A stretch of 64,000 nt of DNA from Bufo bufo (Eukaryota > Chordata > Amphibia > Anura > Bufonidae). The notes below the pieces were generated by a model. It was given only the letters and a program-made list of their open reading frames with translations. It was not told the DNA's origin and searched no databases. The first letter of the stretch is position 1, and the number at the start of each line of letters is the position of its first letter. Shown in pieces: positions 10,237 through 20,849 of this stretch. The position numbers were made by a program, and so were the translations under genes. Location: the NCBI RefSeq assembly GCF_905171765.1, contig NC_053390.1, positions 578,238,471-578,302,470 on the forward strand, written 5' to 3'.

Positions 10237-11712
10237 TTGCCCCGGGTTTCATGGGAGGCCCACAACCCCATGTCAGCCATGGAGGACCTGGCCTCAGTGG
10301 ATTCTCTTCTGCAGGTCGAGTTGCAGAAGGGATTCGTCATAGGCCCTTTTTCCCAACCTCCTTTTCAGGTCTACAGGGTAAGCCCCATCGGTCTGGTCAG
10401 CAAAAAAACACCAATAAAAAGCAGTTGATTTACGATTTGTCAGCGCCTCATGCATCCAGTGTCCCGAGTCTCAACTCTTTGATCCCGTCTGAAGAATATT
10501 CGATGCACTACTCTTCCCTGGATGAAGCCATTCAACTGATCTTACAGGTGGGGGCGGGCGCTTGGCTCTCAAAGGCGGACATCTCGGACGCCTTCAAGCT
10601 GTTGCCAATCCAACCTCACCTTTGGAGGTTTCACGGAATCAAATGGAGGGACCAGTACTATTTCGCCACCCGCCTCACGTTCGGGTCAAAGAGCAGCCCC
10701 TGGCTCTTTGATCAGTTCGCACAGGCCCTCCATTGGATTCTGGTAAACCACGGCAACTGTACCAGAGTAATCCATTACTTGGATGACTTCTTACTGGTCG
10801 AGAACCCCAACCATGTGCCTGACAGGTTGGAAAGTCTCCTCAGCATTTTCACCGCTTTACAGGTCCCAGTGGCGCCATCAAAGGTTGATGGCCCTTCCAC
10901 GGTCATCACTTTCTTGGGCATCTCTTTAGATACCCGCAAAATGGAGGCCAGACTCCCAGAGGACAAATAAGTCAGACTCCAAACGTCCATTTCCATTCAC
11001 GTAGGATCCAGGACCATGTCTAAGGGCGACCTTCAGTCATTACTGGGCTCTCTCAATTTCGCCACCCGTATCATGTCACAGGGTCGATCCTTCACGGCAA
11101 GACTCCTCCAATTATTGCCTACAGCCACAACGCAAGACTCACTGATTCAGCTGGACCGAGAAGCCCTGGCCGACCTAGCCATGTGGAGGGTCTTCCTGTC
11201 AGAATGGAATGGCATCTCCCTGTTCGTCCCTCACTGGAGTCCTACCTGTCCGACCGTGTATTCCGATGCGGCCGCATCCGTTGGGTTCGGTGCCTTATTC
11301 GGCCACCAGTGGTTCGCAGACTCCTGGCCCTCTCAAATCCACTCGGACCCTCAGGCAATTCAGTCCTCTCCTAGAGTTGTATCCGATCGTGGCGGCCGCA
11401 CAAGTCTGGAGCGAAGAATGGAGCAACATGCCGGTATGTTTCATCACTGACAACCGTACGGTAGTCGACATCCTCGCCAAAGGCAGGTCCAGCTCGCCCA
11501 AGGTCATCCGCTTCCTACGCAAATTCACTTGGCTAGCCCTAAAATACAACTTCCATATTTCTTGTACCCACATCCAGGGCATCAGGAACGTTGCAGCAGA
11601 TGCCTTGTCTCCCCTAAATCTAAACCTTTTTTTCCAGGTCATGCCACAAGCCGAGAGAATCGTGATACCCCCCCCCCCCCCCCCGGATTTCGGCTCCCTG
11701 ATCCTGGACTAG
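10237..11712 (+). pseudogene. Ngaro reverse transcriptase and RNase H, broken
   Basis: This enzyme would copy the element RNA and degrade the RNA strand. The fingers begin in one frame (VELQKGFVIGPFSQPPFQVY). A slip at the A7 run near 10401 moves to the frame with LIYDLSAPHASSVPS, motif A (KADISDAFKLLP), motif B (TFGSKSSPWLFDQF), the catalytic YLDD at 10776-10787, and the TFLGISLD primer-grip region. An in-frame TAA at 10968-10970 ends that frame, which reopens at once with the RNase H domain (YSDAAASVGFG). A further frameshift around 11340-11370 leads to TDNRTVVDIL and the HIQGIRNVAADALS motif. Catalytic residues are kept, so the damage is recent or mild, but the copy cannot make this protein. 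ATG 10237 is nominal; the true start is uncertain. Confidence 0.92.
11668..11684 (+). repeat. 17-C homopolymer at the RNase H-recombinase frame switch
   Basis: Seventeen consecutive C residues lie exactly where reading must move from the RNase H frame to the recombinase frame. It looks like slippage damage, but a slippery linker cannot be excluded. Confidence 0.8.
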
Positions 11713-12650
11713 ACAGGCACATATTAGTGGCTCAGTCTCTCATCCGCAAGTCCCTGTCAGAAAACTCCACCAGGAACTACCAGTCAGGTTGGAAGGCTTT
11801 CAAGGTTTTTTCTCACCTTCATCCTAGGGGCAATGCGAGCGAAGTCACATTCATCATGGCTTTCCTGGCATACTGCCACAAAGACCTACACCTTTCATAG
11901 AGCACCATCAGGTTGTATTTGTCAGGGGTGCAGCATCACCTCATGATCCGTCATCCGGACAGCAACTCCATTTTTTCTTCCCATGCCATAAAAGCCACAT
12001 TGCGGGGTATTCAAAAGAGCTCAAACAAGTCCGAACCCTCCAGGCAACCCATCTCAGGGGACCTGTTCAGGAAACTCTCATCCTCCTTAGACGGCAGTCC
12101 TTTTGGCCCATTCAGGAGCTGCATTCTCAAAGCTGCCCTCTACCTAAGTTTCTACGGCTTTCTCCGGCCCGGGGAATTCACCGGCACCTCTCCTCACAAC
12201 ACAGGCCCTGCACTAAGCCAACTCACCCGCAGACGCGAGCATTTTATTTTCACCTTACCCATCTCCAAAACCTCGCAAACAGGGCCCCCTGTGTGCATAG
12301 AATATTTCCCCACTACTAACCCTTGGTGCCCTGTGACCGTCCTCAACAGGTTACTAACCACCCTGGGCGACCGGCCTCCCGCCAGCCCTCTCCTTCCTTT
12401 CCCGTCACGGCCACTTTCGTCCTCACAGTTCATTAAACACATGCACAGCCTCGCATCAGGGTTAGGGTTCGACCCCCGGGCCATCTCGGGCCATTCATTC
12501 AGGATCATAGCCGCCTTCGCTGCATCCAAACACGGGGTCCCGGCCCATATCATACACAAAATGGGTCGATGGAAGTCATCTTGTTTCGCGCAATACATCC
12601 CGCATCCAAAAGCCGAAATCGCCAGAGCATTCTCTGACTTAGTATTGTAA
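11700..12650 (+). pseudogene. Ngaro tyrosine recombinase, one in-frame stop
   Basis: This recombinase would integrate the circular DNA intermediate without a DDE integrase. The N-terminal SAM-like core-binding region (SLIRKSLSENSTRNYQSGWK) lies in the frame entered after a 17-C run at 11668-11684. An in-frame TAG at 11898-11900 interrupts it before the STIRLYLSGVQHHL segment. The catalytic domain holds the first Arg in FLRPGEF (near 12160), the His-x-x-Arg box as HSFR (near 12495), and the nucleophilic Tyr in CFAQYI (codon 12594-12596). The usual small residues after HSFR are replaced (HSFRIIAAF rather than an IGAA-like run), which may be damage. It stops at 12648-12650, just before the B repeats. 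Confidence 0.92.
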
Positions 12651-12708
12651 TACTAACAACCACAATAAAAGAGTTGTATCCTAACCATTCCTACTCGTAT
12701 TTTTGCCC

Positions 12709-12818
12709 CCTTTATTTGGCCTACCCTCGTCACGTGGCTAAAGGCACACCACTAGCCACCTAGTTAGATTAGGTTCAGGCTCACACACCAGGCTTCGCGC
12801 CGTAGCCAGGACCACAAA
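12709..12818 (+). repeat. Ngaro split repeat B1
   Basis: CTTTATTTGGCCTACC to GCCAGGACCACAAA, repeated almost exactly as B2 (12959-13068). AATAAA at 12664, just upstream and after the recombinase stop, is a possible polyadenylation signal. Confidence 0.9.
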
Positions 12819-12914
12819 TTCAGCTGGCTAAACTCAGCCTGCTTTTGTGGGAGGGGCGTAGGGGGCTTCTTAAGCTTTGCCGCCCAGCTCACCTGGTGCA
12901 CGTCCTCTCTCGCC
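12819..12914 (+). repeat. Ngaro split repeat A2
   Basis: Second copy of A, beginning TTCAGCTGGCTAAACTCAGC and ending CTCTCTCGCC. It follows B1 without a gap, the diagnostic B1-A2 junction of Ngaro elements. Confidence 0.9.
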
Positions 12915-12958
12915 CCACCCTCCCGGCCTTTCCTCATACATCTCCTTCAGGGTATGCC

Positions 12959-13068
12959 ACCTTTATTTGGCCTACCCTCATCACGTGGCTAAAGGCACAC
13001 CACTAGCCACCTAGTTAGATTAGGTTCAGACTCACACACCAGGCTTCGCGCGTAGCCAGGACCACAAA
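12959..13068 (+). repeat. Ngaro split repeat B2
   Basis: Second copy of B, differing from B1 at only a few positions (for example CCCTCATC for CCCTCGTC). A 44-bp spacer separates it from A2. It marks the right end of the element. Confidence 0.9.
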
Positions 13069-13850
13069 TACTTGTAGCATTTGGTACTATTTCACAACAC
13101 TATTTTTGTTCCTTTTCGTCTGCAAAACCGAAAATGGCAATTTAAAGGGCAACAATGTATACCAAAAGACTGGACGGCATAGAGGTACTTGGATCCCACT
13201 GACCTAACTTCTTTGCTAAGAGCATACTGGGACATGCTGGGATCCCTCCAGTGCATCTGCAGGTATGGATTTTATGGAAAGATAGCAGAAAAAAGTGATG
13301 CTTCATGTTTTGCTTGTCTTTATGACAGGGTTTTGTATAACTAAGGTTTATTCAAGACATAGTGCACTTTGCACTACAAGATATAGCATAACATATGGTC
13401 ACAGTGCTATTGTACTGCTTTCTTATAATTGCTGCTAGCTGGGAATTGTAGCAGCTATTCATGCATGAAATGTCAAAACATTATAACCCAACACTTCTCA
13501 GCATAAATTGTAGTAATTATGATGACATAATTAGGAATTATGATAGGATGAATATTATATTGTATGTTAAGGGATTTTCCCATCATAAACCTTTGCGACT
13601 CCACCGATCCCGAGAAGAAAGGTGATGTCGCTCTGGTTTAGTGCCATGTCCCTTTCTAGAACCCTTGGGAACTATAAAAGAGCGAACCCATGGCAGTAGG
13701 GAACAGGAAAAAGCATTGCTTGTTAATGATATATTGTATTATATTTGAAATGTTTGAAGATTTTGGAAAGTTAGACTAAGGATTAATTGGGAGAAGTCAG
13801 TCATGGTACAAATCCAGAAAAATAATGGGCTTCTGGGGGAGGGAAGCAAG
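13069..13850. other. Intergenic stretch, no feature seen
   Basis: AT-rich sequence right of the Ngaro element. No domain-bearing ORF and no terminal repeats recognised. Confidence 0.4.
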
Positions 13851-13854
13851 TTAA

Positions 13855-14110
13855 AGGGGTTGTCTCACCTCAGACATTGGGGGCATATAGCTAGGATATG
13901 CCAACAAATGTCTGATTGTCTAATTGTTGTGGGTCCCACCTCTGGGACCTGCACCTCTCTTTAGAACGGATTCTGCAAAGTGAAGGAGGGTGCTCCGCGC
14001 ATGCCACCTTCCATTCATTCCTATGGCAATGCTCCTCTATTTTCGGAAGTTCCATTGAAATTACATTGAAGTGTACCGTGCAAGCATGTCCACCGCTCCA
14101 TTCACTCCTA
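13855..14110. mobile_element. TTAA-type repeat fragment (left end only)
   Basis: TTAA at 13851-13854 precedes AGGGGTTGTCTCACCTCAG. Inside is a hairpin, GGTCCCACCTCTGGGACC, and the snapback GGATATGCCAACAAATGTCTG against CAGACATTGGGGGCATA. The right terminus is missing. The same start style occurs at 28639 and 48963. Confidence 0.6.
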
Positions 14111-14930
14111 GATGATAGCACCTATGCTAAAATAATTATTCAGGTATATAGGAATTAATTCAGGCATATAGGAAATAATGTTTCAGTGGATCTGCAATGC
14201 TTTGGAAGATTGAATTTGGGGTTGGTGGTTAGGGTTGAGCTTCTTAAGATGGTCTTCATGCCCAAGTATTTGTACATTGAGGCTTACTCCTCAATTTAAC
14301 CAAAACCAAAAAAAGGGACTATGGAGTACTAAAATATATAAATATATAAAAATAATCTTTATTTAATCAAGTACAAATATACATGATTGATCAATTTGGC
14401 AGAAATAGACATGATGTAAAATTAGATACAGAAGAAAAATGGCTGAGACGTTCCCAGTAAGGTTAATAACATCCAGAAATCAATGTAAGAGTATATCCTG
14501 TAAAACACCCTGATACTACTAGCACTGCCTCATAATGGCAGTAACTCCCACCTAGTCAAGTATCAGATGAGCTACCTTAACGATTAATGATGAATCATCT
14601 ATATGAGGTCACAAACACTAATGCAGTGCCCTAGATAGCATACACAAATAGTCACTAATGTTGTATTGCAGCCTCAGTGTCACAAGCCCTCTGTACATCA
14701 CAGTCTCCAAATAATAGCTGTGGCTAAACAGTGGCGCTGAGGGTGCAGGTCAATATACGCATATATGAGTGATTACTATCGTTGATCGAGCACCAAAGTA
14801 CTCGGGTGCTCTGGCCAAACACATCAGGATCTACCGAGCATCCAAGTATAATGGAAGGAACCGGCACTCCAATACACCCTTTGTTACACATAAAGGAGGA
14901 CATCATACACACCCTTGAAAAATTATGATT
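14111..14930. other. Intergenic stretch, no feature seen
   Basis: AT-rich DNA with no domain-bearing ORF, leading into the degenerate start of the 41-bp array. Confidence 0.4.
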
Positions 14931-16850
14931 GATGGCCTGCTGGTAACCCTCAAAAACATTTGGAGCAAGGGCCTGCTGATCTAACCATCTAAAACATTAT
15001 GGGTGAGTGCCTGCTACCGCTTTGGTGACTCTAGATAACCTGGGGCCGATCGCACATCTCCTTGACGGCGACGATCCATTCGGATATCTGCCCTATCAAC
15101 TTTCGATGTTATTTTCAGAGCAAACCCTTCTGGAGAGGGAGCCTGAGAAACGGCTACGTCTACCACATCAAAGCAAGGTAGCATGTGCGCAAATTACCTA
15201 TTAGGTACAATTAGGTGAGGGCCTGCAGGTGAACTGACCCTGTAAAAGATTGTAAGAGAAGGCCTGCTGGTGAGCTGACCCTGTAAAAAATTATATGCAA
15301 AGGCCTGCTGGTGAGCTGACCCTGTAAAACATTATATGAGAGTCCCTACTGGTGCTCTGACCCTGTAAAATATTTGAGGTGCGGGCCTGCTAGTGAGCTG
15401 ACCCTGTAAAAGATTTTAGGTGCGGGCTTGCTGGTGAACTGACCCTGTAAAAGATTTTAGGTGCGGCCCTGCTGGTGAGCTGACCCTGTAAAAGATTTTA
15501 GGTGCGGGCCTGCTGGTGAGCTAATGTCACGACCTTTGCTGTGTGCACCGTGACATTTTTGCCACACTTGCAGTTGCCCTGGGCAATGTGTTGCTGTTAT
15601 GGCATGTCGTGGCCGTGTCTCGGCTTTCGCTGTGTGCGCCGTGACATGGTTGCCATATATGCTGTTGCCTGTGGTAATGTGTTGCTTGTTGGCTGGCATG
15701 TGCACTTCCGTTTTTAGTGGTTTCCTCCCTCTGTCTGGTGCTGGAAGGGTGAACTCCCTGACTGGGTGTGGTCACTTAGGTTTTATTACCTGTGACTCCC
15801 TGGCTGGAGTCAGTGGTACTCCAGCCATCGTTGGTGCTGGAGCTCTGCTCCAGTCCAGGGTGTTCTGTCTGACCAGTCCTTGAGGGCCACCTTGTAGGAC
15901 ATCGATTACATCAGCGATGCGATCCCGAGTTCTCTACCCATGTCTTCCCTCCCTTACATGTGGTGTATGTTTGGTGTGTGGGCTCCTGTACGTATGCACG
16001 GGTTCCAGTCGTGGAGGCAGCGGCAGGTAAGCGTGTTGTCTGGTGTTCTTACCTGCCGACTCTGTTGCTGCATTCAGTCTTCCACTTTTCCCAGCAGCTA
16101 AGCCCATTGAGACTCCTGTTCCTCCGTTTCTGGGAAGAACAGGTCGTCTCTCCCCTGCTCCTATGTGAGGGATTCTCAGGGCGACTCAGGGCCGTCCTAC
16201 CATCAAGGTCCGCTCATACGGTTAGGAGTTAGGGCGAGGATTAGGGATGCAATAGAAGGTTACCTGCTCCCTGATCCCGGCGTCCTGGCCTAGCTGCTTC
16301 CCCTTTATACTTGACACTGTATGGTGGGGGGTTTCCCCTACTCCCCACCGTGACAGCTGACCCTGTAAAATATTTAAGGTGCGGGCCTGCAGGTGAGCTG
16401 ACCCTGCAAAAAATTATATTGCAGGGCCTGCTGGTGAGCTGACCCTCTAAAAGGTTGTAGGTTAGGGCCTGCAGGTGAGCTGACCCTCTAAAAAATTATA
16501 TGCGAGGGCCTTCAGGTGAGCTGACCCTGTAAAAGATTGTAGGGGAAGGACTGCTGGTGAGCTGACACTGTAAAAAATTATATGCGAGGGCCTGCTGGTG
16601 AGCTGACCCTGTAAAACATTGTAGGTTCTGGCCTGCTGGTGAGCTGACCCTGTAAAACATTATATGCGAGGGCCTGCTGGTGAGCTGACCCTGTAAAACA
16701 TTGTAGGTGAGGGCCTGCTGGTGAGCTGACCCTGTAAAACATTGTAGTTGAGGGCCTGCTGGTGAGCTGACCCTCTAAAAAATTATATGCGAGGGCCTGC
16801 AGCTGAGCTGACTCTGTAAAACATTATATACGAAGGGCATATATGCGAGG
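14931..16850. repeat. 41-bp tandem array, split by a solo LTR
   Basis: The unit GGTGCGGGCCTGCTGGTGAG + CTGACCCTGTAAAAGATTTTA (41 bp) is repeated about eight clear times before the LTR and about twelve after it, with a degenerate start from 14931. Two variants partly alternate after the LTR, one ending ATTATATGCGAG and one ending ATTGTAGGTGAG, suggesting a higher-order unit. It abuts the 3-prime side of the hAT transposase and may be a subterminal part of that element. Confidence 0.85.
15535..16355. mobile_element. Solo LTR inserted in the 41-bp array
   Basis: It begins TGTCACGACC and ends CACCGTGACA (TG...CA). The flanks GCTAA (15530-15534) and GCTGA (16356-16360) form a 5-bp duplication of the array sequence with one mismatch. 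The 821-bp interior has no gag or pol. A relative lies at 52152-53267, sharing the CTTTGCTGTGTG start, the GGTAAGCG block and the GGTGGGGG...CCCC end. This supports an LTR reduced by recombination. Confidence 0.8.
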
Positions 16851-16971
16851 GCATTATATGTGACGAATAAACATGTTGATATGATGGAAGAGGAGAAGGA
16901 GGATGAGAAAAGGAAGATTCAACCATATACCCTTGTTTGTGGTGGAAGGGGTGCATGGGAATACAGTGTAT

Positions 16972-18649
16972 TCATTCGATTATAAACAACACATTTAAAG
17001 TGCCTTTATGTTCATCAGCTTTCCTCTGGTGGAGTCGAGAAGTCATGGATTGGTCAATCCAGGCCTTGTTCATTTTTATAAGAGTCAACCTGTCAGCATT
17101 TTCGGTTGACAGGCGGATACGCTTATCTGTTATAATGCCACCAGCAGCACTAAATACCCGCTCAGACAAAACGCTGGCGGCAGGGCAGGCCAGTACCTCC
17201 AAGGCGTAGAGCGTCAGTGCGTGCCATGTGTCCAGCCTGGACACCCAGTAGTTGTATGGCACTGAGGGATCATTGAGGACACTGATACGGTCTGCTATGT
17301 ACTCCTTCACCATCTTCCAAAATGTTTCCCTCCTTGTGACACTAGGCCGCTCATCAGGGTGAGGGTGCTGGCGGGGTGTCATGAAACTGTCCCAGGCTTT
17401 GGAGAGTGTTGCCCTGCCTCTGTTGGAACTGCTGTGTGTTCCCCTTGTCTCCCCTCCTCGGTTGGCCAAGGAACTACGGACTCTGCCGCCAGCGTTGTCA
17501 GATGAAAATTTTTGGAGCAATTTTTCAACAAGGATCTTCTGGTATTGCACCGATTTGCTCATCCTCTCCACCAGAGGAATAAGAGATGAGAAGTTCTCTT
17601 TGTAGCGGGGTTTGAGAAGAGTGAACAACCAGTAATTTGTGTTGTCTAAAATGCTTATAACGCACGGGTCGAGGGAAAGGCAGCCTAACATGAAGTCAGC
17701 CATGTGTGCCAGAGTACCAACAGGCAAGACTTTGCTGTCGTAATCAGGAGGATCACTCTCAATCTCCTCATCCTCTTCCGCCCACCCACGCAGAACAGGT
17801 AGAATTAAACTTCCATGGGTACTACACTCTGTAGCAGAGGCAACCGTCTCCTGCTCCTCCTCCTCTTCATCGTCCAATTCGCGCTGAGAAGACGAACTGA
17901 GGGTGGCCTGGCTATCACCCTGTGTAATGTCTTCCCCAATTTCCACTTCTTTCACATGCAAAGCGTCCGCCTTCATTATGAGCAGCGAGCGTTTCAGTAG
18001 ACACAGAAGTGGGATGGTTACGCTGATAATAGTGTTATCGCGCATACCATTTGTGTTAATCCTCAAAATTTCTTAAAACCTCACAGAGGTCAGACATGCA
18101 AGCCCGCTCCTCACTTGTGAATAGTGGAAGCTGACTGGAAAGGCGATGACTATGTTGCAGCTGGTATTCCACTACTGCCCTCTGCTGCTCACAAAGCCTG
18201 GCCAACATTTGGAACGTAGAGTTCCAGCGTGTGCGCACGTCGCACAACAGCCGGTGATTTGGCAATTTCAAGCGCTGCTGGAGCATTGACAGACCGGCTG
18301 AAGCTGTCGATGACTTTCGGAAATGTGCACACACGTGGCGCACCTTCACCAGTAGCTCAGGAAAAATGGGGCAGGTTTTAAGAAACCGCTGAACCACTAA
18401 GTTTAAGACATGGGCTAGGCTTGGGATGTGCGTGAGCTTGCCGAGCTCTAACCACCACCAAGTTACGGCCATTATCAACACAACCATGCCTGGTTCTAGG
18501 TTGAGTGGCGAGAGCCACAGCTCAGTCTGGTCTCTTACCCCCTGCCACAGCTCTGCGGCGGTGTGCTGTTTGCCCCCTAAGAATATCAGCTTCACCACGG
18601 CCTGTTGCCGCTTCCCCACTGCAGTGCTACACTGATTCCAGCTACCCAC
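16972..18649 (-). pseudogene. hAT transposase, middle and C-terminal parts, one frameshift
   Basis: This is a DDE-type hAT transposase on the minus strand. The upstream frame (18649-18056) carries the RNase-H-like core: HVLNLVVQRFL, then LLCDVRTRWNSTFQML, the conserved RW segment. A frameshift near 18060 leads to the next frame (18066-16972, 364 codons) with an acidic run (DDEEEEEQE) around residues 66-75 and the hAT C-terminal dimerisation domain at about 275-340 (YWVSRLDTWHAL, CPAASVLSERVFSAAGG, LTLIKMN). The stop is at 16972-16974. The BED-finger end is only a remnant upstream. The 41-bp array begins about 120 bp beyond the stop. The long intact C-terminal frame suggests moderate age. Confidence 0.9.
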
Positions 18650-18839
18650 TGATGACTGACTGGTGCTGCACGTGGATAATTCGGAGGTGGAAATGGAGGA
18701 GGAGGCAGAGGAGGAGAAGTGGTGGTTGGAGCCACTAACGTAGGTGGTGGCGGAAACCCTGATGGAATTATGGCCCGCAATCCTTCACGTCGGTAGCACC
18801 TGTGCCATCCTAGGGTACGACTCACTCCCGACCTCCAAA

Positions 18840-19206
18840 ACATTCACCCAATGTGCCATCAGGAAAATGTAGGGTCCCTGGCCAAATGCACTTGTCTATG
18901 TGTCCATGGTTAAGTGGACCTTCTCAGTAACTGCGTTGGTCAGGGCACATGTGATGTTACAGGACACATGTTGGTGTAAGGCGGGCACGGCACACTTTGA
19001 AAAATAGTGGAAAACATCAGGCTGTGGAAGGCCTCAGTGTCCACAAGCCTAAATGGCAACATTTCCAGGGCCAGTAATTTGGAAAGCGTCCGCCTTCATT
19101 GTGCTATGGCCTGTGGGTGGGTGACTGGGTATTTGCGCTTGCATTCAAATGCTTGGGGTAAGGACATTTGGACGCTGCGCTTGGACACAGAAGTGGATGT
19201 GGATGT
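18840..19206 (-). pseudogene. hAT transposase N-terminal remnant
   Basis: On the minus strand, short stretches such as LSKLLALEMLPFRLVDTEAF can be read in pieces between stops. They resemble the segment that follows the BED finger in hAT proteins and lie directly upstream of 16972-18649. The remnant ends abruptly at about 19207, where a Tc1 fragment begins. Confidence 0.6.
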
Positions 19207-19312
19207 GGTTCCAAATACCTGTCAATATTGGCACAAAACCTTCAGGCTTCTGCTAGAAAGCTGAACATGAAGAGGAACTTCATATTTCAGCATGACAACG
19301 ACCCAAAGCACA
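19207..19312 (+). pseudogene. Older Tc1-like transposase fragment, 5-prime part
   Basis: It reads KYLSILAQNLQASARKLNMK, then FIFQHDNDPKH, the second catalytic Asp region of a Tc1 transposase. The text breaks at the TA-type junction 19311-19312, where a second Tc1 element is inserted, and resumes at 20850 with [12 protein letters not shown]. Confidence 0.85.
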
Positions 19313-20847
19313 CAGTCGTGGACAAAAGTTTTGAGAATTACATAAATATTGGAAATTGGAAAAGTTGCTGCTTAAGTTTTTATAATAGCAATTTGCATAT
19401 ACTCCAGAATGTTATGAAGAGTGATCAGATGAATTGCATAGTCCTTCTTTGCCATGAAAATTAACTTAATCCCCAAAAAAACTTTCCACTGCATTTCATT
19501 GCTGTCATTAAAGGACCTGCTGAGATCATTTCAGTAATCGTCTTGTTAACTCAGGTGAGAATGTTGACGAGCACAAGGCTGGAGATCATTATGTCAAGCT
19601 GATTGGGTTAAAATGGCAGACTTGACATGTTAAAAGGAGGGTGATGCTTGAAATCATTGTTCTTCCATTGTTAACCATGATGACCTGCAAAGAAACGCGT
19701 GCAGCCATCATTGCGTTGCATAAAAATGGCTTCACAGGCAAGGATATTGTGGCTACTAAGATTGCACCTCAATCAACAATTTATAGGATCATCAAGAACT
19801 TCAAGGAAAGAGGTTCAATTATTGTTAAGAAGGCTTCAGGGCGTCCAAGAAAGTCCAGCAAGTGCCAGGATCGTCTCCTAAAGAGGATTCAGCTGCGGGA
19901 TCGGAGTGCGACCGGTGCAGAGCTTGCTCAGGAATGGCAGCAGGCAGGTGTGAGCAAAGACTTTTGGAAGATGGCCTGGTGTCAAGAAGGGCAGCAAAGA
20001 AGCCACTTCTCTCCAAAAAAAACATCAGGGACAGATTGATCTTCTGCAGAAAGTATGGTGAATGGACTGCTGAGGACTGGGGCAAAGTCATATTCTCTGA
20101 TGAAGCCTCTTTCCGATTGTTTGGGGCATCTGGAAAAAGGCTTGTCCGGAGAAGAAAAGGTGAGCGCTACCATCAGTCCTGTGTCATGCCAACAGTAAAG
20201 CATCCTGAGACCATTCATGTGTGGGGTTGCTTCTCATCCAAGGGAGTGGGCTCACTCACAATTTTGCCCAAAAACACAGCCATGAATAAAGAATGGTACC
20301 AAAACACCCTCCAACAGCAACTTCTTCCAACAATCCAACAACAGTTTGGTGAAGAACAATGCATTTTCCAGCACGATGGAGCACCGTGCCATAAGGCAAA
20401 AGTGATAACTAAGTGGCTCGGGGACCAAAACATTGACATTTTGGGTCCATGGCCTGGAAACTCCCCAGATCTTAATCCCATTGAGAACTTGTGGTCAATC
20501 CTCAAGAGGCGGGTGGACAAACAAAAACCCACTAATTCTGACAAACTCCAAGAAGTGATTATGAAAGAATGGGTTGCTATCAGTCAGGAATTGGCCCAGA
20601 AGTTGATTGAGAGCATGCCCAGTCGAATTGCAGAGGTCCTGAAAAAGAAGGGCCAACACTGCAAATACTGACTCTTTGCATAAATGTCATGTAATTGTCG
20701 ATAAAAGCCTTTGAAACGTATGAAGTGCGTTTAATTATATTTCACTACCTCACAGAAACAACTGAAACAAAGATCTAAAAGCAGTTTAGCAGCAAGCTTT
20801 ATGAAAACTAATATTTGTGTCATTCTCAAAACTTTTGGCCACGACTG
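19313..20847 (+). mobile_element. Nested Tc1-like transposon
   Basis: The left end CAGTCGTGGACAAAAGTTTT is matched by the right end AAAACTTTTGGCCACGACTG. The junctions are CA at 19311-19312 (a decayed TA) and TA at 20848-20849. The TIRs are recognisable beyond the first 28 bp with scattered differences. At 1535 bp it has the normal length for a Tc1 element with one transposase gene. It sits inside an older Tc1 transposase and so is the younger of the two. Confidence 0.93.
19677..20671 (+). pseudogene. Tc1-family transposase, single frameshift
   Basis: This DDE transposase is almost whole. ATG 19677 (or 19680) in an AACCATGATG context gives MMTCKETRAAIIALHKNG, the first helix-turn-helix, followed by the SGRPRKSS motif. 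Near 19945 the frame shifts, and the second frame continues from LLEDGLVSRRAAKKPLL to the stop at 20671. Catalytic sites are IFSDEASF (Asp), FQHDGAPCH (Asp) and [12 protein letters not shown] (Glu, DD34E spacing). The C-terminus ends KKKGQHCKY. Only one small indel, around the VSK segment, separates it from an intact gene. Its family differs from the element at 357-2481 and from the fragment it interrupts. Confidence 0.93.
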
Positions 20848-20849
20848 TA

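Larger units (their letters stand above)
6501..13068 (+). mobile_element. Ngaro-type tyrosine-recombinase retrotransposon, complete in structure
   Basis: This is a DIRS-order retrotransposon with split direct repeats. Repeat A occurs at 6501-6596 and 12819-12914, and repeat B at 12709-12818 and 12959-13068, giving A1, coding region, B1, A2, B2. That arrangement, with a tyrosine recombinase instead of a DDE integrase, defines the Ngaro group. Such elements replicate through a circular intermediate and normally leave no target duplication; none is seen here. Coding order is gag-like, RT plus RNase H, then recombinase, all on the plus strand. At least three frameshifts and two in-frame stops show that this copy is inactive, yet both terminal repeat pairs remain over 90 percent alike by eye. 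Confidence 0.95.

Noticed and set aside
15215..16850. CRISPR-like array of about 41-bp repeats
   Set aside because: Units are head-to-tail without unique spacers, diverge from copy to copy, and lie in transposon-rich eukaryotic DNA.
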